41,724 bases of DNA from Terriglobales bacterium (GCA_035937135.1 DASYVL010000138.1:1-41724), one strand, 5' to 3'; counted from the stretch's first letter, positions 1 through 8,051 are shown. The notes: generated by a model not told the origin, from the sequence alone. Program-made: numbers and translations.

Positions 1-391
1 GTTTCTCGTCGGCTTCCTTCCCGCCCTTTTCTCCCTTGGCTTCCTTTGCTTCGACCTCCGGGCTTTCCTTGACCCAGGTACCCGTCAGTTTGACCTTGTG
101 CCCGACGTGCGTCTTCAGGTCGTTCATGCCAACCACCTCCATGCCGCTGCGGTGGTTCCCATTCTTCACAAGGTACTCGCCGTCGGCGTTGGGGCCGCTG
201 AGGCATCCGGTCATGGTGGATTCCTTGGGGCCCGCTGCGGCGGCCTTAGTGTGGGTGGTGCTTTTCGTGGTGGAGGCTGTGGACGTCTTTGCGGGTGTCG
301 AAGCCTTGGTCGAGGATCCATACGATCCCTGGTACGCCCAGGCGGCGACCGCAAACATCAGGACAAAAACCAGTACTGTGACCTTCTTCAT
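1..391 (-). CDS. Secreted OB-fold-like small protein (DUF5818-like), 3' end outside window
   Basis: The gene reads leftward from ATG at 389-391 and runs off the window edge after about 130 codons, so its C-terminus is missing. A good ribosome site (AGGAGAG) lies 5 nt before the ATG. The product starts with a signal peptide (MKKVTVLVFVLMFAVAAWA), followed by a Ser/Thr/Lys-rich linker of about 40 residues. Next comes a small domain with the pattern TGCLSGPN...GEYLVKNG...GMNDLKTHVGHKVKLTGTW, and then a charged Glu/Lys tail. A secreted 'TGCL...GHKVxLTG' domain resembles the DUF5818-type OB-like domains common in Acidobacteriota. That family name is from memory and unverified. Function is unknown; export to the periplasm or surface is the only firm inference. 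Confidence 0.7.
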   Translation of the reverse strand, partial: MKKVTVLVFVLMFAVAAWAYQGSYGSSTKASTPAKTSTASTTKSTTHTKAAAAGPKESTMTGCLSGPNADGEYLVKNGNHRSGMEVVGMNDLKTHVGHKVKLTGTWVKESPEVEAKEAKGEKGGKEADEK

Positions 392-548
392 TTTGTTCTC
401 TCCTTTTTGCAACCGGCGCAGTTCTCCAGGGGACGGGCAACCTAGAGGTGCTGCTGCTTCATCCATGCAGGCATCCCGGATGTCCCGGCGCAGGAACAGG
501 GCTAGAATCATAGTCCTTTCACGCACCCCGCACTAGAGGAGCTTCGTC

Positions 549-1424
549 ATGAGAACGCCACGGCCGTTTTTTCTGAGTCTCTGTCTGGCCCCCCTTCTGA
601 TTGCGACCGCGTTCGCGCAATCTGCTCCCGGCTGGAGCTTTGTCGAGCGCACCCTGGGGCGCGCGGGCAAGCTCCAGGACGGCGTTTACAAGGTCGCGTT
701 CCCGCGCACCGACCTGCACGTGCGCATGGGCCGGACGCCGGTCCTGCCGGCGGCGGCGCTGGGGTCGTGGATGGCGTTTCGCCAGAATGACGCAGGCACT
801 GGCGTTGTGGCCGACGGCGACCTGGTGTTGCTGGAGCCGGAGGTCAACGGCGTGATCAGCGCCCTGGTCGAGCACGACATCGAGGTCAGCGCCGTCCACA
901 ACCATCTGACCGGCGAGCAGCCCGAGGTGCTCTACGTCCACTTCTTCGCCCGCGGCGAGCTGGGGAAAGTCGCTCAGGGCCTGAAGGCCGCGCTGGACGC
1001 GACCGCGACTCCTACCGGGCCCGCCACACCGTCGAAGGCGGCGCTGACCTTCGATCAGAAGAGCATCGAAGAAATCCTGGGGAAGCCGGGGACGGTGAAC
1101 GGAGCGGTGCTCGCGTTCTCCTTCCCGCGGCATCACGCCATTGCCATGCACGGGGCGACACTTCCGCCAGCCATGGGCATGGCCACCGCCATCAACTTCC
1201 AGCCGTCACCGGCAGGCGTGGCCGCTACCGGAGATTTCGTCCTGCGGGAAGCGGAGGCCAACCCGGTGATTACCGCGCTGCGCGCCGGTGGGGTGAAGGT
1301 GACCGCCGTGCACAATCACCTGCTCGACGATAATCCTCACGCGGTCTTCGTGCACTTCTGGGCGGAAGGCAAGGCGGATGCGGTAGCCAAGGCGCTGCGG
1401 GAAGCGCTCAACCGCCTTCAGTGA
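549..1424 (+). CDS. Secreted protein with two DUF1259 (LppY/LpqO-like) domains
   Basis: This is a 291-residue protein with a signal peptide ending near residue 23 (ATAFAQ). Two homologous halves follow. Each carries the DUF1259 signature: about 30-145, with WMAFRQ, GDLVLLEPEVN, VSAVHNHLTGEQPEVLYVHFF; and about 165-290, with MATAINFQPS, GDFVLREAEANPVITAL, VTAVHNHLLDDNPHAVFVHFW. The repeated HNHL...HF pattern suggests a bound metal or a structural histidine cluster, but no enzymatic role is established for the family. A GGAG site precedes the ATG by about 8 nt. It stands alone, divergent from the gene at the left edge. Confidence 0.85.
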   Translation: MRTPRPFFLSLCLAPLLIATAFAQSAPGWSFVERTLGRAGKLQDGVYKVAFPRTDLHVRMGRTPVLPAAALGSWMAFRQNDAGTGVVADGDLVLLEPEVNGVISALVEHDIEVSAVHNHLTGEQPEVLYVHFFARGELGKVAQGLKAALDATATPTGPATPSKAALTFDQKSIEEILGKPGTVNGAVLAFSFPRHHAIAMHGATLPPAMGMATAINFQPSPAGVAATGDFVLREAEANPVITALRAGGVKVTAVHNHLLDDNPHAVFVHFWAEGKADAVAKALREALNRLQ

Positions 1425-1441
1425 GCGACACCCCCACCCTG

Positions 1442-1533
1442 TCATTGTCATCCCGAGCGAGTTTGCTTTGAGGCCCGAAGGGCCGAAGCCCTGAGCGAAG
1501 TCGAAGGAGAAGGGGAGTCGAGGGATCTAGGGT
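1442..1533 (+). repeat. REP-like intergenic palindromic repeat (GTCATCCCGAGCG family)
   Basis: The element starts GTCATCCCGAGCGAG and ends GTCGAGGGATCTAGGG, with an internal hairpin GGCCCGAAGGGCC. Related units occur at 9145-9186, 12725-12803 and 21580-21670 in this window. It fills much of the 300-nt gap between two convergent genes (1425-1724). Apart from it I see only GC-rich sequence there, with no gene. Its position after both stop codons would also suit a transcription end signal. Confidence 0.6.
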
Positions 1534-1724
1534 TCAGACCCGAAGCGCGCTGCGCCCGCCGGGGCGGGCTGGGCCAGAAAACGCGCCCGCCGCGCCTCAT
1601 TGCCCGCCCAATCCTTGAAGTGGTTGCGGGAGGCGGCGAAGTAGCAAGCAGCAGGCGCCAGTCGGCATCTCTCCCTAATAGTTCTCCGAGGCTCGCGGTC
1701 AACAAGAGGAAGCCGGCGCTACCC

Positions 1725-2990
1725 CTAGTCCATCTCCATCTTTCTGAGCATCATGACGCGGGCCTTGTCCAGCCCCTTGCGCTGCAGCTCAAGGGCGCGT
1801 TGCGCTTCCAGGTAGGCCCTCTGGGCGGCGCGGGTGGCATCCAGTTGCGCCCGACGGACGGCCCCCTCCTGGTCGCGCATCAGGAGCGTGGCCTTGCGCA
1901 GCTGGTCGCGGTTCCCGGTCAGGCTGGCGGTGAGCTGTCCGGAGAGCTGCTTTTTCAGGCGCTCCATCTGAGGCTTCAGGCGCTCCATCTCCGGGCGCAG
2001 GCGCTCCATCTGTGGGGTGAGGTGGTTGATCTCGATGTCCATCTGGTCGAGGTCGATGTCCAAGTCGTCCATCTCAAGATCCATCTCCGGGCCGAGCAGG
2101 TGCCAGGCCGAGGACTGCTCCTTGACTTCGGGCAGGACCAGGGAGAGGGTCTGCTCCCGCTTGTCGCGGATGATGCCGACGGCGACTTTGCCGGAGTGGT
2201 GAGTGCGCATGGTGCTGCGCCAGTCGCCCCGGTCGCCGACCTTCTCCTGCTCCACGCGGACGATGATATCGCCCGCCCTGAAGCCGGCGGCTTCCGCCGG
2301 ACTGCCCTTCTCCACCGAGCGGACCAGGACGCCGGCGCCGTTCCTGACGCCGAAGAATTCGCCGAGCTGGGGCGTGAGGTTCTCCACCAGCAGGCCGCTG
2401 CGGCTGGAGCCGGCGAGGACGAACTCAAACTCCCGCGTGTCGATCTTGGGGATGACGACCTTGGGCATCTTCACCTTGGGTCCGACGGAGTAGGCGAAGC
2501 TCTCGTGCTTGTGGCGATCGGCCAGGGTGGCGTTCAGGGTCATGGGCTGGCCGTCGCGGCTGATGCCCAGGGCGACGGTGCGTCCCGGAGGAATCTCATG
2601 GATCATGCGGCGCAGTTGCTCCACGCTCTCCACCCGGGCTCCGTTAAACTCCAGGATGACGTCATGCTCCTTGAGCCCGGCTTTGCCGGCAGGGGCGTCC
2701 TGATCCACCATGAGGACCTCGACGCCGCGCTCTTCCTTGAGCTTGAGGTCGGCCAGGCGCTCTTTGGTGACGTCCTGGGTGTCCACCCCCAGATAGGAGC
2801 CGCTCTCGGAATCCACCCAGACGTGCTCCTCGCCGCCGACAACCTCGGCGGGCGGAACAGGGGCCACGTTCTGCGCGGCTTCGGCTGCCGGAGCCACTGC
2901 GGCCACCGGCGCCATGCCGGTGGCGCCTAGCCACACGCTGGCCGTCAGGCCCAGCAGCGAGATCAATAGGATGCGAAATGCTTTGCTCAT
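1725..2990 (-). CDS. Periplasmic two-PDZ-domain protein with C-terminal coiled coil
   Basis: The product has 421 residues and starts at ATG 2988-2990 behind a strong GGGAGG site. A signal peptide or anchor covers residues 1-25. PDZ domain 1 is at about 65-157 (YLGVDTQDVT...GVEVLMVDQDAPAGKAGLKEHDVILEFNG) and PDZ domain 2 at about 198-287 (SGLLVENLTPQLGEFFGV...GSPAEAAGFRAGDIIV). There is no Ser protease domain, so it is not a DegP or HtrA enzyme. An acidic stretch (300-325) is followed by near-perfect heptads (P-Q/E-M-E-R-L-R/K, three times, 326-346) and a long Arg/Gln/Ala-rich helix to the end, which suggests oligomerisation. It is the last gene of the sigma/anti-sigma operon, 26 nt after the DUF4097 gene. 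Its likely role is sensing or scaffolding of misfolded envelope proteins (inference). Confidence 0.8.
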   Translation of the reverse strand: MSKAFRILLISLLGLTASVWLGATGMAPVAAVAPAAEAAQNVAPVPPAEVVGGEEHVWVDSESGSYLGVDTQDVTKERLADLKLKEERGVEVLMVDQDAPAGKAGLKEHDVILEFNGARVESVEQLRRMIHEIPPGRTVALGISRDGQPMTLNATLADRHKHESFAYSVGPKVKMPKVVIPKIDTREFEFVLAGSSRSGLLVENLTPQLGEFFGVRNGAGVLVRSVEKGSPAEAAGFRAGDIIVRVEQEKVGDRGDWRSTMRTHHSGKVAVGIIRDKREQTLSLVLPEVKEQSSAWHLLGPEMDLEMDDLDIDLDQMDIEINHLTPQMERLRPEMERLKPQMERLKKQLSGQLTASLTGNRDQLRKATLLMRDQEGAVRRAQLDATRAAQRAYLEAQRALELQRKGLDKARVMMLRKMEMD

Positions 2991-3016
2991 GATGGTTCCT
3001 CCCGATAGAGAACTCT

Positions 3017-4285
3017 TTACTTCTTGGCCCGCAGCAACACGATGTTTCCGGAGGTGGTGCGGATCTTCAGCACCGCGCCTCCGCCATTCACTTTGCCTTC
3101 GACCAGGACCTCGTGGGGACCCCACTGGTCCGAATCCGAGACGACGCGAAGTTCGCCGAAGTCGGAGTGCACGCTGCCCTTGGAGCCGGATTCGATGGCG
3201 CCGCGGATGGTGACGCCGACGTTCGAGGGCAGATAGACGGTGACGTCGCCGGAGCTGGTCTCCAGCATGGAGTCGGTGAGCGAAGCGCCGCCGGCGAACT
3301 CGGCGATGATGCCGCCGGCGCCGGTCTCCACCTGCACGCCGCGGGTGAGGCCGGTGAGATGGATGCTGCCGCCGCCCGAGCCGGCGCTGACCTTGCCCTG
3401 GGCCGACACCACGCGGATGCTGCCGCCGCCGGTATTGGCGATGACAGTGCCGCCGGCCTCGCCGATCTCCAGGCTGCCGCCGCCGCTCTCCACCTTGACC
3501 GCGGCGCCGCACTTCAGGACGCGAATGCTGCCGCCGCCGGTTTCCGCAGAAACCGCCTGGCGGGCGGAGATCACTTCGATGGAACCGCCACCGCTGGTAG
3601 CGGCCACGCTGCCGCCGACTGACTTGATGCGGATGCTGCCCCCACCGGTTTCCACGGAGACGTCGCCGCCCATGTTGCCCAGTTCGATGGAGCCGCCGCC
3701 GCTGGAAGCGGTGGCGGGGCCTCCGATCTCATCCAACTGGATGCTGCCGCCGCCGGTTTCCACCGCCACCGTACCGGTGATGCCGTTCACGGCGATGCTG
3801 CCGCCCCCGGTATTGGCATTGACCGCGGCGGTGCCGCGGGGAGTGGTGATGTCGAAATCCACCGAGGCCTGGCGGCGGCCGTAGGAGTTGTCGAACTGGC
3901 CGCGGAAGAGGGCGATCTGGCCCTGCGACCAGGCCTGGATGCGAAAGTTGGAGAACAGCTTGCGGGCTTCTTCTTCCGAGCCCGCCTTCACCCGCTTGCG
4001 CAGGATGTAGGTGAGGTTGGATTGGGCGGCGCCATGCACCTTCACCGAGCCGGCCTCGGTGACCACCTTAATCTCGCGCGGAGCGGGAAGGCTGCCGGTG
4101 ATCTCCTGCACCCAGGTGCTGCCGTCCTTGTAGACCTTGCTCTCGCTTCCGGCGGGATCGCCGCCGAGGAACAGGGTATCGGCCGAGGCCGCCAGTCCCG
4201 CCCACAGCAGGAAGGCGAACGGCCATGCGGCCCGCGACCATTTCTTCAGATTCGGTCTTAGTGCGAATGAATTCAGGCTTTTCAC
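3017..4285 (-). CDS. Exported DUF4097-type protein with ten 18-residue GGGSI solenoid repeats
   Basis: The product has 422 residues. The start codon is GTG (4283-4285), preceded by GAAAGGTGA; no ATG lies nearby. An exported N-terminus (hydrophobic residues 19-35) leads into a beta-rich domain (40-158). Residues 159-338 are ten back-to-back 18-residue units of the form [T/S]GGGSI-x-[V/L/I]-x9, the tenth degenerate (TGAGGIIA). A C-terminal DUF4097-like domain follows (TSSGDVTVYLPSNVGVTIRGAIESGSKGSV; KVNGGGAVLKIRTTSGNIVLL). Such regular spacing points to a right-handed beta-helix or solenoid on the cell surface or in the periplasm. It lies 14 nt after the anti-sigma gene and 26 nt before the PDZ gene, so the three are almost certainly co-transcribed. 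Its biochemical function is unknown. Confidence 0.85.
   Translation of the reverse strand: MKSLNSFALRPNLKKWSRAAWPFAFLLWAGLAASADTLFLGGDPAGSESKVYKDGSTWVQEITGSLPAPREIKVVTEAGSVKVHGAAQSNLTYILRKRVKAGSEEEARKLFSNFRIQAWSQGQIALFRGQFDNSYGRRQASVDFDITTPRGTAAVNANTGGGSIAVNGITGTVAVETGGGSIQLDEIGGPATASSGGGSIELGNMGGDVSVETGGGSIRIKSVGGSVAATSGGGSIEVISARQAVSAETGGGSIRVLKCGAAVKVESGGGSLEIGEAGGTVIANTGGGSIRVVSAQGKVSAGSGGGSIHLTGLTRGVQVETGAGGIIAEFAGGASLTDSMLETSSGDVTVYLPSNVGVTIRGAIESGSKGSVHSDFGELRVVSDSDQWGPHEVLVEGKVNGGGAVLKIRTTSGNIVLLRAKK
3272..3811 (-). repeat. Ten tandem 54-bp coding repeats (18-aa GGGSI units)
   Basis: Codons 159-338 of the DUF4097-like gene form ten contiguous 54-nt units, each opening with codons for [T/S]-G-G-G-S-[I/L]. 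I counted the period residue by residue and found no indel across the ten units. The nucleotide sequence is less conserved than the protein pattern outside the GGGS core. Confidence 0.9.
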
Positions 4286-4299
4286 TTATGTCACCTTTC

Positions 4300-5217
4300 T
4301 CAGTCCAATTCCGGCATGGTGGCCAGCACGCGCCGGGCTTCCCGGCGGATAAAGTCGTTCTGGTCCTGTTCGGCGAGCTGTTGGAAGACTTTGCGCACGC
4401 TCGAATCCGGCTTCACCTTCTCCAGCAGGCGGATGGCCTCGATGCGCACGCCGGGATTGGAGTCCCCCAGCAAAGCCTCCAGCACGACGTTGCGTACGCG
4501 CACGTCTTCGGAGACGTAGTCCCCCAGTCCATCGAGCGCCTTCAGGCGGACGCCGGGATTGCGGTCGTAACGCAGGGCGTACATCAGGGCCTCGCGCACC
4601 CGGGTGTCGTCGGGGCGGCGGGTGAGGAGGTTGATGGAGTCCATGCGGACGCCGGAGTTCTCATTGTTGCGCGCGGCGTAGAGCAGAAGCTGCTGGATGC
4701 GGGGATCGTCCATCGAACCCTGGGCCGACTCCGGCACCAGGCGGTCGTAGCGCACCTGCACGTTGTTGGAGCCGGGCTCCTGGGTGATGCCGCGGATGCC
4801 GGCGATGGAGGACTCGTTGGGAGCGGCGGGGCTGGACCCCGGACGCGAGCCCATGCGGTAGGTGAGCAGCACGCCCGCGGTGAAGCCGACCATGAGGATG
4901 GCGGCGGCCAGGGCGGGAGCGAAGCGGATCTGTCGCAGCCAGGCGCCCGGGTCGAAGACAAAGCGCTGCCAGCCGGCGGCGGGGCGGACGGTTTCGAGCG
5001 ACTCCAGCAAGCGCATACGCGAAGCGGCCACCAGGTTGGGCGTGGGCTCGATGCGAGGCAGCGCCGAGGCCTCCTGCTTCAACTCGCGGACCGAATCCGC
5101 TTCGGCGGCGCAGCCGGCGCAGCGCGCCAGATGCTGCTCCAGCTCGTGGCGGGCGTCGTCGCCCAACTCGTCATACAGATACGACGGGATGTTTTCTTTT
5201 ACCCATTCACAGTTCAT
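4300..5217 (-). CDS. Membrane anti-sigma factor: zinc finger plus HEAT repeats
   Basis: The product has 305 residues. The N-terminal anti-sigma zinc finger (zf-HC2 type) has C3 and H29-x3-C33-x2-C36. One transmembrane helix spans about 99-120. The C-terminal half (about 155-305) is built of HEAT-like helical repeats with recurrent '[NP]xGVR' turns (NSGVRMDSINLL, NPGVRLKALDGL, NPGVRIEAIRLL, DFIRREARRVL). The expected topology is a cytosolic zinc finger holding the sigma factor and a periplasmic HEAT domain as sensor. It lies 30 nt after the ECF sigma gene, the classic regulator pair. An anti-sigma factor whose sensor is a HEAT solenoid, upstream of a beta-solenoid and a PDZ protein, suggests envelope stress sensing by protein-protein contact (inference). 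Confidence 0.88.
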   Translation of the reverse strand: MNCEWVKENIPSYLYDELGDDARHELEQHLARCAGCAAEADSVRELKQEASALPRIEPTPNLVAASRMRLLESLETVRPAAGWQRFVFDPGAWLRQIRFAPALAAAILMVGFTAGVLLTYRMGSRPGSSPAAPNESSIAGIRGITQEPGSNNVQVRYDRLVPESAQGSMDDPRIQQLLLYAARNNENSGVRMDSINLLTRRPDDTRVREALMYALRYDRNPGVRLKALDGLGDYVSEDVRVRNVVLEALLGDSNPGVRIEAIRLLEKVKPDSSVRKVFQQLAEQDQNDFIRREARRVLATMPELD

Positions 5218-5247
5218 AAATCATTCTCAGTCTTTCCCCGCTCGCGC

Positions 5248-5964
5248 TCATCGCATCTCCGACAGCGTGGCTCGGAGCTTCTGGGTGGCGCGAAATAGCG
5301 TGTTCTTGGCCGTGTCCTCGGTGGTGTTGAGCATCTCGCCGATGGTGCGCAGCTTCAATCCCTGGTAGTGCTTCAGCTCGAAGACCATGCGTTCGCGCGG
5401 CGTCAGCCGCTCCAGCGCGCGTCCGATCTTGTGCCCCAGCTCGCGCCGCATCAGGTCGCGCTCCGGATTGCTGCCCGCGCGGCCGTCGGCTTGGCGGTCC
5501 AGCAGGTCGTACTCGACGCCCTGCTTGTCCACCGCCACCGGCGCCTCTTCCTTCCGCACCTGCTTCTTGCGCAGGTGGTCGAGGCAGAGGTTGGTCACGA
5601 TGCGGTAGACCCAGGTGTAAAACGAACACTCAAAGCGGAAGCTGCCCAAGTTCCGGTAAGCCTTGAGGAAGGCTTCCTGGAAGATGTCCTGGGCGTCCTG
5701 CTCGGAGCGGGTGAGGTTGAGCGCCAGCCGCAGCACCGCCTGGTCGTACTGGCGGACCAGCTCCTCGAAGGCAGCGCGGTTCCCGCGTTGCGCCTCCCGG
5801 ATGAGGAGGGTGTCGTCGGCTCGGCTCAGGGTCTGGCTGGCCATTCGTCCCCGTTCTCGGGGGATTACCTTGGAACCGCCTGTGAATCCGGGCCCGCTTT
5901 GGGCGGAAACGCGATACCTGGGATCGCCAACCGCCAGGGGCAGGGCCACTGCTTCGGCCGGCAT
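5248..5964 (-). CDS. ECF-family RNA polymerase sigma factor (RpoE-like)
   Basis: The product has 238 residues. Region 2 is clear (AFEELVRQYDQAVLRLALNLTRSEQDAQDIFQEAFLKAYRNLGSF, then FYTWVYRIVTNLCLDHLRKK) and so is region 4 (RALERLTPRERMVFELKHYQGLKLRTIGEMLNTTEDTAKNTLFRATQKLR, the -35-binding helix-turn-helix). The start at 5964 is chosen because CAGGAG precedes it by about 7 nt. An internal ATG at 5844 (MASQTL) would give a more usual N-terminus of 198 residues but has a poorer site. It heads the operon with the zinc-finger anti-sigma factor, DUF4097 and PDZ genes, and such operons usually autoregulate. The 223-nt gap to the divergent peptidase gene should hold both promoters; I could not identify a convincing ECF -35/-10 pair there. 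Confidence 0.93.
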   Translation of the reverse strand: MPAEAVALPLAVGDPRYRVSAQSGPGFTGGSKVIPRERGRMASQTLSRADDTLLIREAQRGNRAAFEELVRQYDQAVLRLALNLTRSEQDAQDIFQEAFLKAYRNLGSFRFECSFYTWVYRIVTNLCLDHLRKKQVRKEEAPVAVDKQGVEYDLLDRQADGRAGSNPERDLMRRELGHKIGRALERLTPRERMVFELKHYQGLKLRTIGEMLNTTEDTAKNTLFRATQKLRATLSEMR

Positions 5965-6187
5965 GTTTGCTCCTGCTGAGTCTCCGTAAGTCTCACCTTC
6001 CGGTGTCTTGCCTTACAACCATTGGACGGAGCAGAGGCGGAACCGTAAGCAGGATTATAGCGGCCCGGAAGGCCCGGAACGCGGCTCCCAGGGCTTCCCA
6101 AAGCAGGGGTCTTTGCGCATATCCGCCCGGGGTTTTTCTCCCCGGAAGCCGGCAGAGCGAGGCCAGCTCCGATTATGATGAACCCCC

Positions 6188-7051
6188 ATGCTCAAACCTC
6201 GGCGTCTGTTTCCCCTGTTCCTTCTCTTTTTCATCGCCTGGCCGGCAGCGCCGGTCCGGGCCCAGCAAATCTCCTACCATCGGGTGGAGCAGAGCGGCGT
6301 CGAGGAACGCCTCAAGGGCAGCCCCAATGACAACCAGGGGCGCCAGAAGAAGCTGCATCAGCTTTTTGACGCGGCCGGATGCAAGGGCGAGACCCTGACC
6401 GACGTCGAGGTCGAGGGTTCGACGCTGCCGAACGTCATCTGCAAGCTGGCGGGGGAGTCGAACTCGATCATCGTGGTGGGAGCGCACTACGACAAAGTGA
6501 CAGCGGGCCAGGGGGTGGTGGACAACTGGAGCGGCGCGGCGCTGCTGGCCAGCCTGTTCGAAAGCCTGGGCAATGAGCCCCGCCGCCACACCTTCCTCTT
6601 CATCGGCTTCACCGACGAAGAAAAGGGGCTGGTGGGCTCGGCACAGTTCCTCGAGCAAACGACGGCGGAGCAACGATCCAGGATCCGTGCCATGATCAAC
6701 TTGGACTCGCTCGGCCTTTCTCCTACCAAGGTCTGGCTCAGCCACGCGGACAAGGGGCTGGCGGCAGCGCTGAACAACGTGGCGCACTCCATGAAACTGC
6801 CGCTGGCCGGGGTCAACGTGGAGCAGGTGGGTTCGGCGGATTCCGAGTCCTTCGCCAAGAGCAGGATCCCCAGCCTTACCATCCACTCGGTGACGCAGGA
6901 GACCTATCCCGTCCTGCACAGCTCGCAGGACACCCTGGCCGCAATCCACATGGACGAGTACTACGACACCTACCGGCTGGTGGCCGCCTACCTGTCTTAT
7001 CTCGACCAGACGCTGGCAGTGGGCAAGGAAGCTCCCGCGGCGCAAAAATAG
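6188..7051 (+). CDS. Secreted M28-family zinc aminopeptidase-like hydrolase
   Basis: The product has 287 residues with a signal peptide (cleavage after about residue 25, VRAQQ). The M28 metal ligands can be read in order: H100 (GAHYD), D112 (VVDNWSGAA), E144/E145 (GFTDEEKGLVGS; one is the general base and one a ligand), D173 (INLDSLG) and H244 (LHSSQDT). The order and spacing fit the di-zinc peptidase fold, so activity is expected. It probably cleaves N-terminal residues from peptides in the periplasm or outside the cell. It is shorter than multi-domain M28 peptidases, with no PA domain. It is divergent from the ECF sigma gene. Confidence 0.88.
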   Translation: MLKPRRLFPLFLLFFIAWPAAPVRAQQISYHRVEQSGVEERLKGSPNDNQGRQKKLHQLFDAAGCKGETLTDVEVEGSTLPNVICKLAGESNSIIVVGAHYDKVTAGQGVVDNWSGAALLASLFESLGNEPRRHTFLFIGFTDEEKGLVGSAQFLEQTTAEQRSRIRAMINLDSLGLSPTKVWLSHADKGLAAALNNVAHSMKLPLAGVNVEQVGSADSESFAKSRIPSLTIHSVTQETYPVLHSSQDTLAAIHMDEYYDTYRLVAAYLSYLDQTLAVGKEAPAAQK

Positions 7052-7073
7052 ACCCGCGCCCGGAGGCGCGGGT
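7052..7073. terminator. Hairpin between convergent M28 and rplI genes
   Basis: A perfect 9-bp stem (ACCCGCGCC / GGCGCGGGT) with a CGGA loop directly follows the M28 stop codon. No U-tract follows on the + strand. It lies between convergent genes and could act in both directions. Confidence 0.6.
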
Positions 7074-7093
7074 TCGGAGATCGAAGGCGGCGG

Positions 7094-7564
7094 CTACTCT
7101 CCCTTCTCCGCTTCCTTCTCTGCTTCCTTTTCCACGACCACTTTGACGCTGGCCATGACTTCCTTGTGCAGGCGGATGGCGACCTGGAACTCTCCCAGGG
7201 CCTTGATAGGGTCGTCGAGGTGCACCTTGCGGCGATCCACGGTGAAGCCTTTGGCTTCGAGCGCATCGGCGATGTCGCCGGAGGTGACGGAGCCGAACAG
7301 GTGCTCCTGCTCGCCTACCTTGCGGCGGAAGGTGAGGGTGAGCTCCTGCATCTGCTGCGCCACGCCCTCGGCGTCGGCCTTGTCGCTGGCCGAGCGGCGC
7401 TGGGCGGCGGCCTTCATCTGCTCGATGACGGCGCGGTTGCCCTTGGTGGCCTCTATGGCCAGCTTGCGCGGCAGCAGGTAGTTGCGGCCGTATCCTTCGG
7501 CCACCTTGACCACATCGCCGCGAAAACCCAGCTTGGGTACGTCTTCTTTCAGGATGACTTCCAT
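7094..7564 (-). CDS. rplI: 50S ribosomal protein L9
   Basis: The product has 156 residues. It opens with the L9 N-terminal signature (MEVILKEDVPKLGFRGDVVKVAEGYGRNYLLPRKLAIEA). A long connecting helix rich in Lys, Ala and Gln follows, then the C-terminal rRNA-binding domain (FGSVTSGDIADALEAKGFTVDRRKVHLDDPIKALGEFQVAIRLH). The tail is an extra Glu/Lys repeat (EKEAEKEAEKGE). It is the last gene of the minus-strand block prs, rplY, pth, rpsF, rpsR, rplI. It contacts 23S rRNA near the L1 stalk. Confidence 0.98.
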   Translation of the reverse strand: MEVILKEDVPKLGFRGDVVKVAEGYGRNYLLPRKLAIEATKGNRAVIEQMKAAAQRRSASDKADAEGVAQQMQELTLTFRRKVGEQEHLFGSVTSGDIADALEAKGFTVDRRKVHLDDPIKALGEFQVAIRLHKEVMASVKVVVEKEAEKEAEKGE

Positions 7565-7588
7565 GTCAGACTCCGGTCCTAAATTTTA

Positions 7589-7616
7589 TCCGACGGGCGA
7601 GTCGCCCGCCGCTACA
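7589..7616 (-). repeat. GTGTAG-hairpin dispersed repeat
   Basis: On the minus strand, GTGTAG is followed by a palindrome containing CGGGCGACTCGCCCG (7594-7608). The same 15-mer occurs at 39432-39446 on the other strand. The element sits in the rpsR-rplI gap, where it may also attenuate readthrough. See the other copies at 15351, 25107, 35780 and 39381. Confidence 0.6.
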
Positions 7617-7631
7617 CAAGACCTGCCTTGC

Positions 7632-8051
7632 TCAGCGGGTGGCGAAGGGCAGCAGGGCGATGTTGCGCGCCTGCTTGATGGCCGCGCCCAGGCGATGCTG
7701 GTGCGGCGTGCACACCCCGGTGATGCGCCGCGGCGTGATCTTCCCGCGCTCGTTGATGAACTGCGAGAGCATGCGAAAATCCTTGTAATTGATGCCGTCG
7801 ATCTTCTCCACGCAGAACTTACACACTTTTCTGCGCCGAAAGAACTTGCGCCCTCCGTCGCGGGACGAGCCACCGGGGCGCGGTCCGCGGTCTCCGCCCG
7901 GACTGCGGCGGTATCCCCCGCCGGGCGCGGGCCGGCCCACGTGCGGCGTGCGAGCGGCGGGCGTGGAAACGGTTGGAGTGGTGGAAGTGGCAGGAGTGGC
8001 GGCCGCCGTCTCCGGCGCCGTTGCTTCGTTCTTCACTTGCTCGTCAGTCAT
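7632..8051 (-). CDS. rpsR: 30S ribosomal protein S18 with long low-complexity N-terminal extension
   Basis: The product has 139 residues. The conserved S18 core runs from about residue 68 to the end ([68 protein letters not shown]). It keeps C-x2-C plus a CTPH motif, so it is a zinc-binding (C+) type. Ahead of it are about 67 residues rich in Thr, Pro, Ala and then Gly/Arg, whereas most S18 proteins are only 75-90 residues long in total. It lies between rpsF and rplI as usual. S18 pairs with S6 on the 30S platform. Confidence 0.97.
   Translation of the reverse strand: MTDEQVKNEATAPETAAATPATSTTPTVSTPAARTPHVGRPAPGGGYRRSPGGDRGPRPGGSSRDGGRKFFRRRKVCKFCVEKIDGINYKDFRMLSQFINERGKITPRRITGVCTPHQHRLGAAIKQARNIALLPFATR

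Noticed and set aside
3272-3811. CRISPR-like array or minisatellite
   Set aside because: The repeats are in-frame protein coding, contiguous, without spacers, and conserved at the amino-acid level.
4225-5298. 357-codon + strand frame opposite the anti-sigma gene
   Set aside because: Antisense shadow; His/Val/Gly/Ala-biased translation without motifs.
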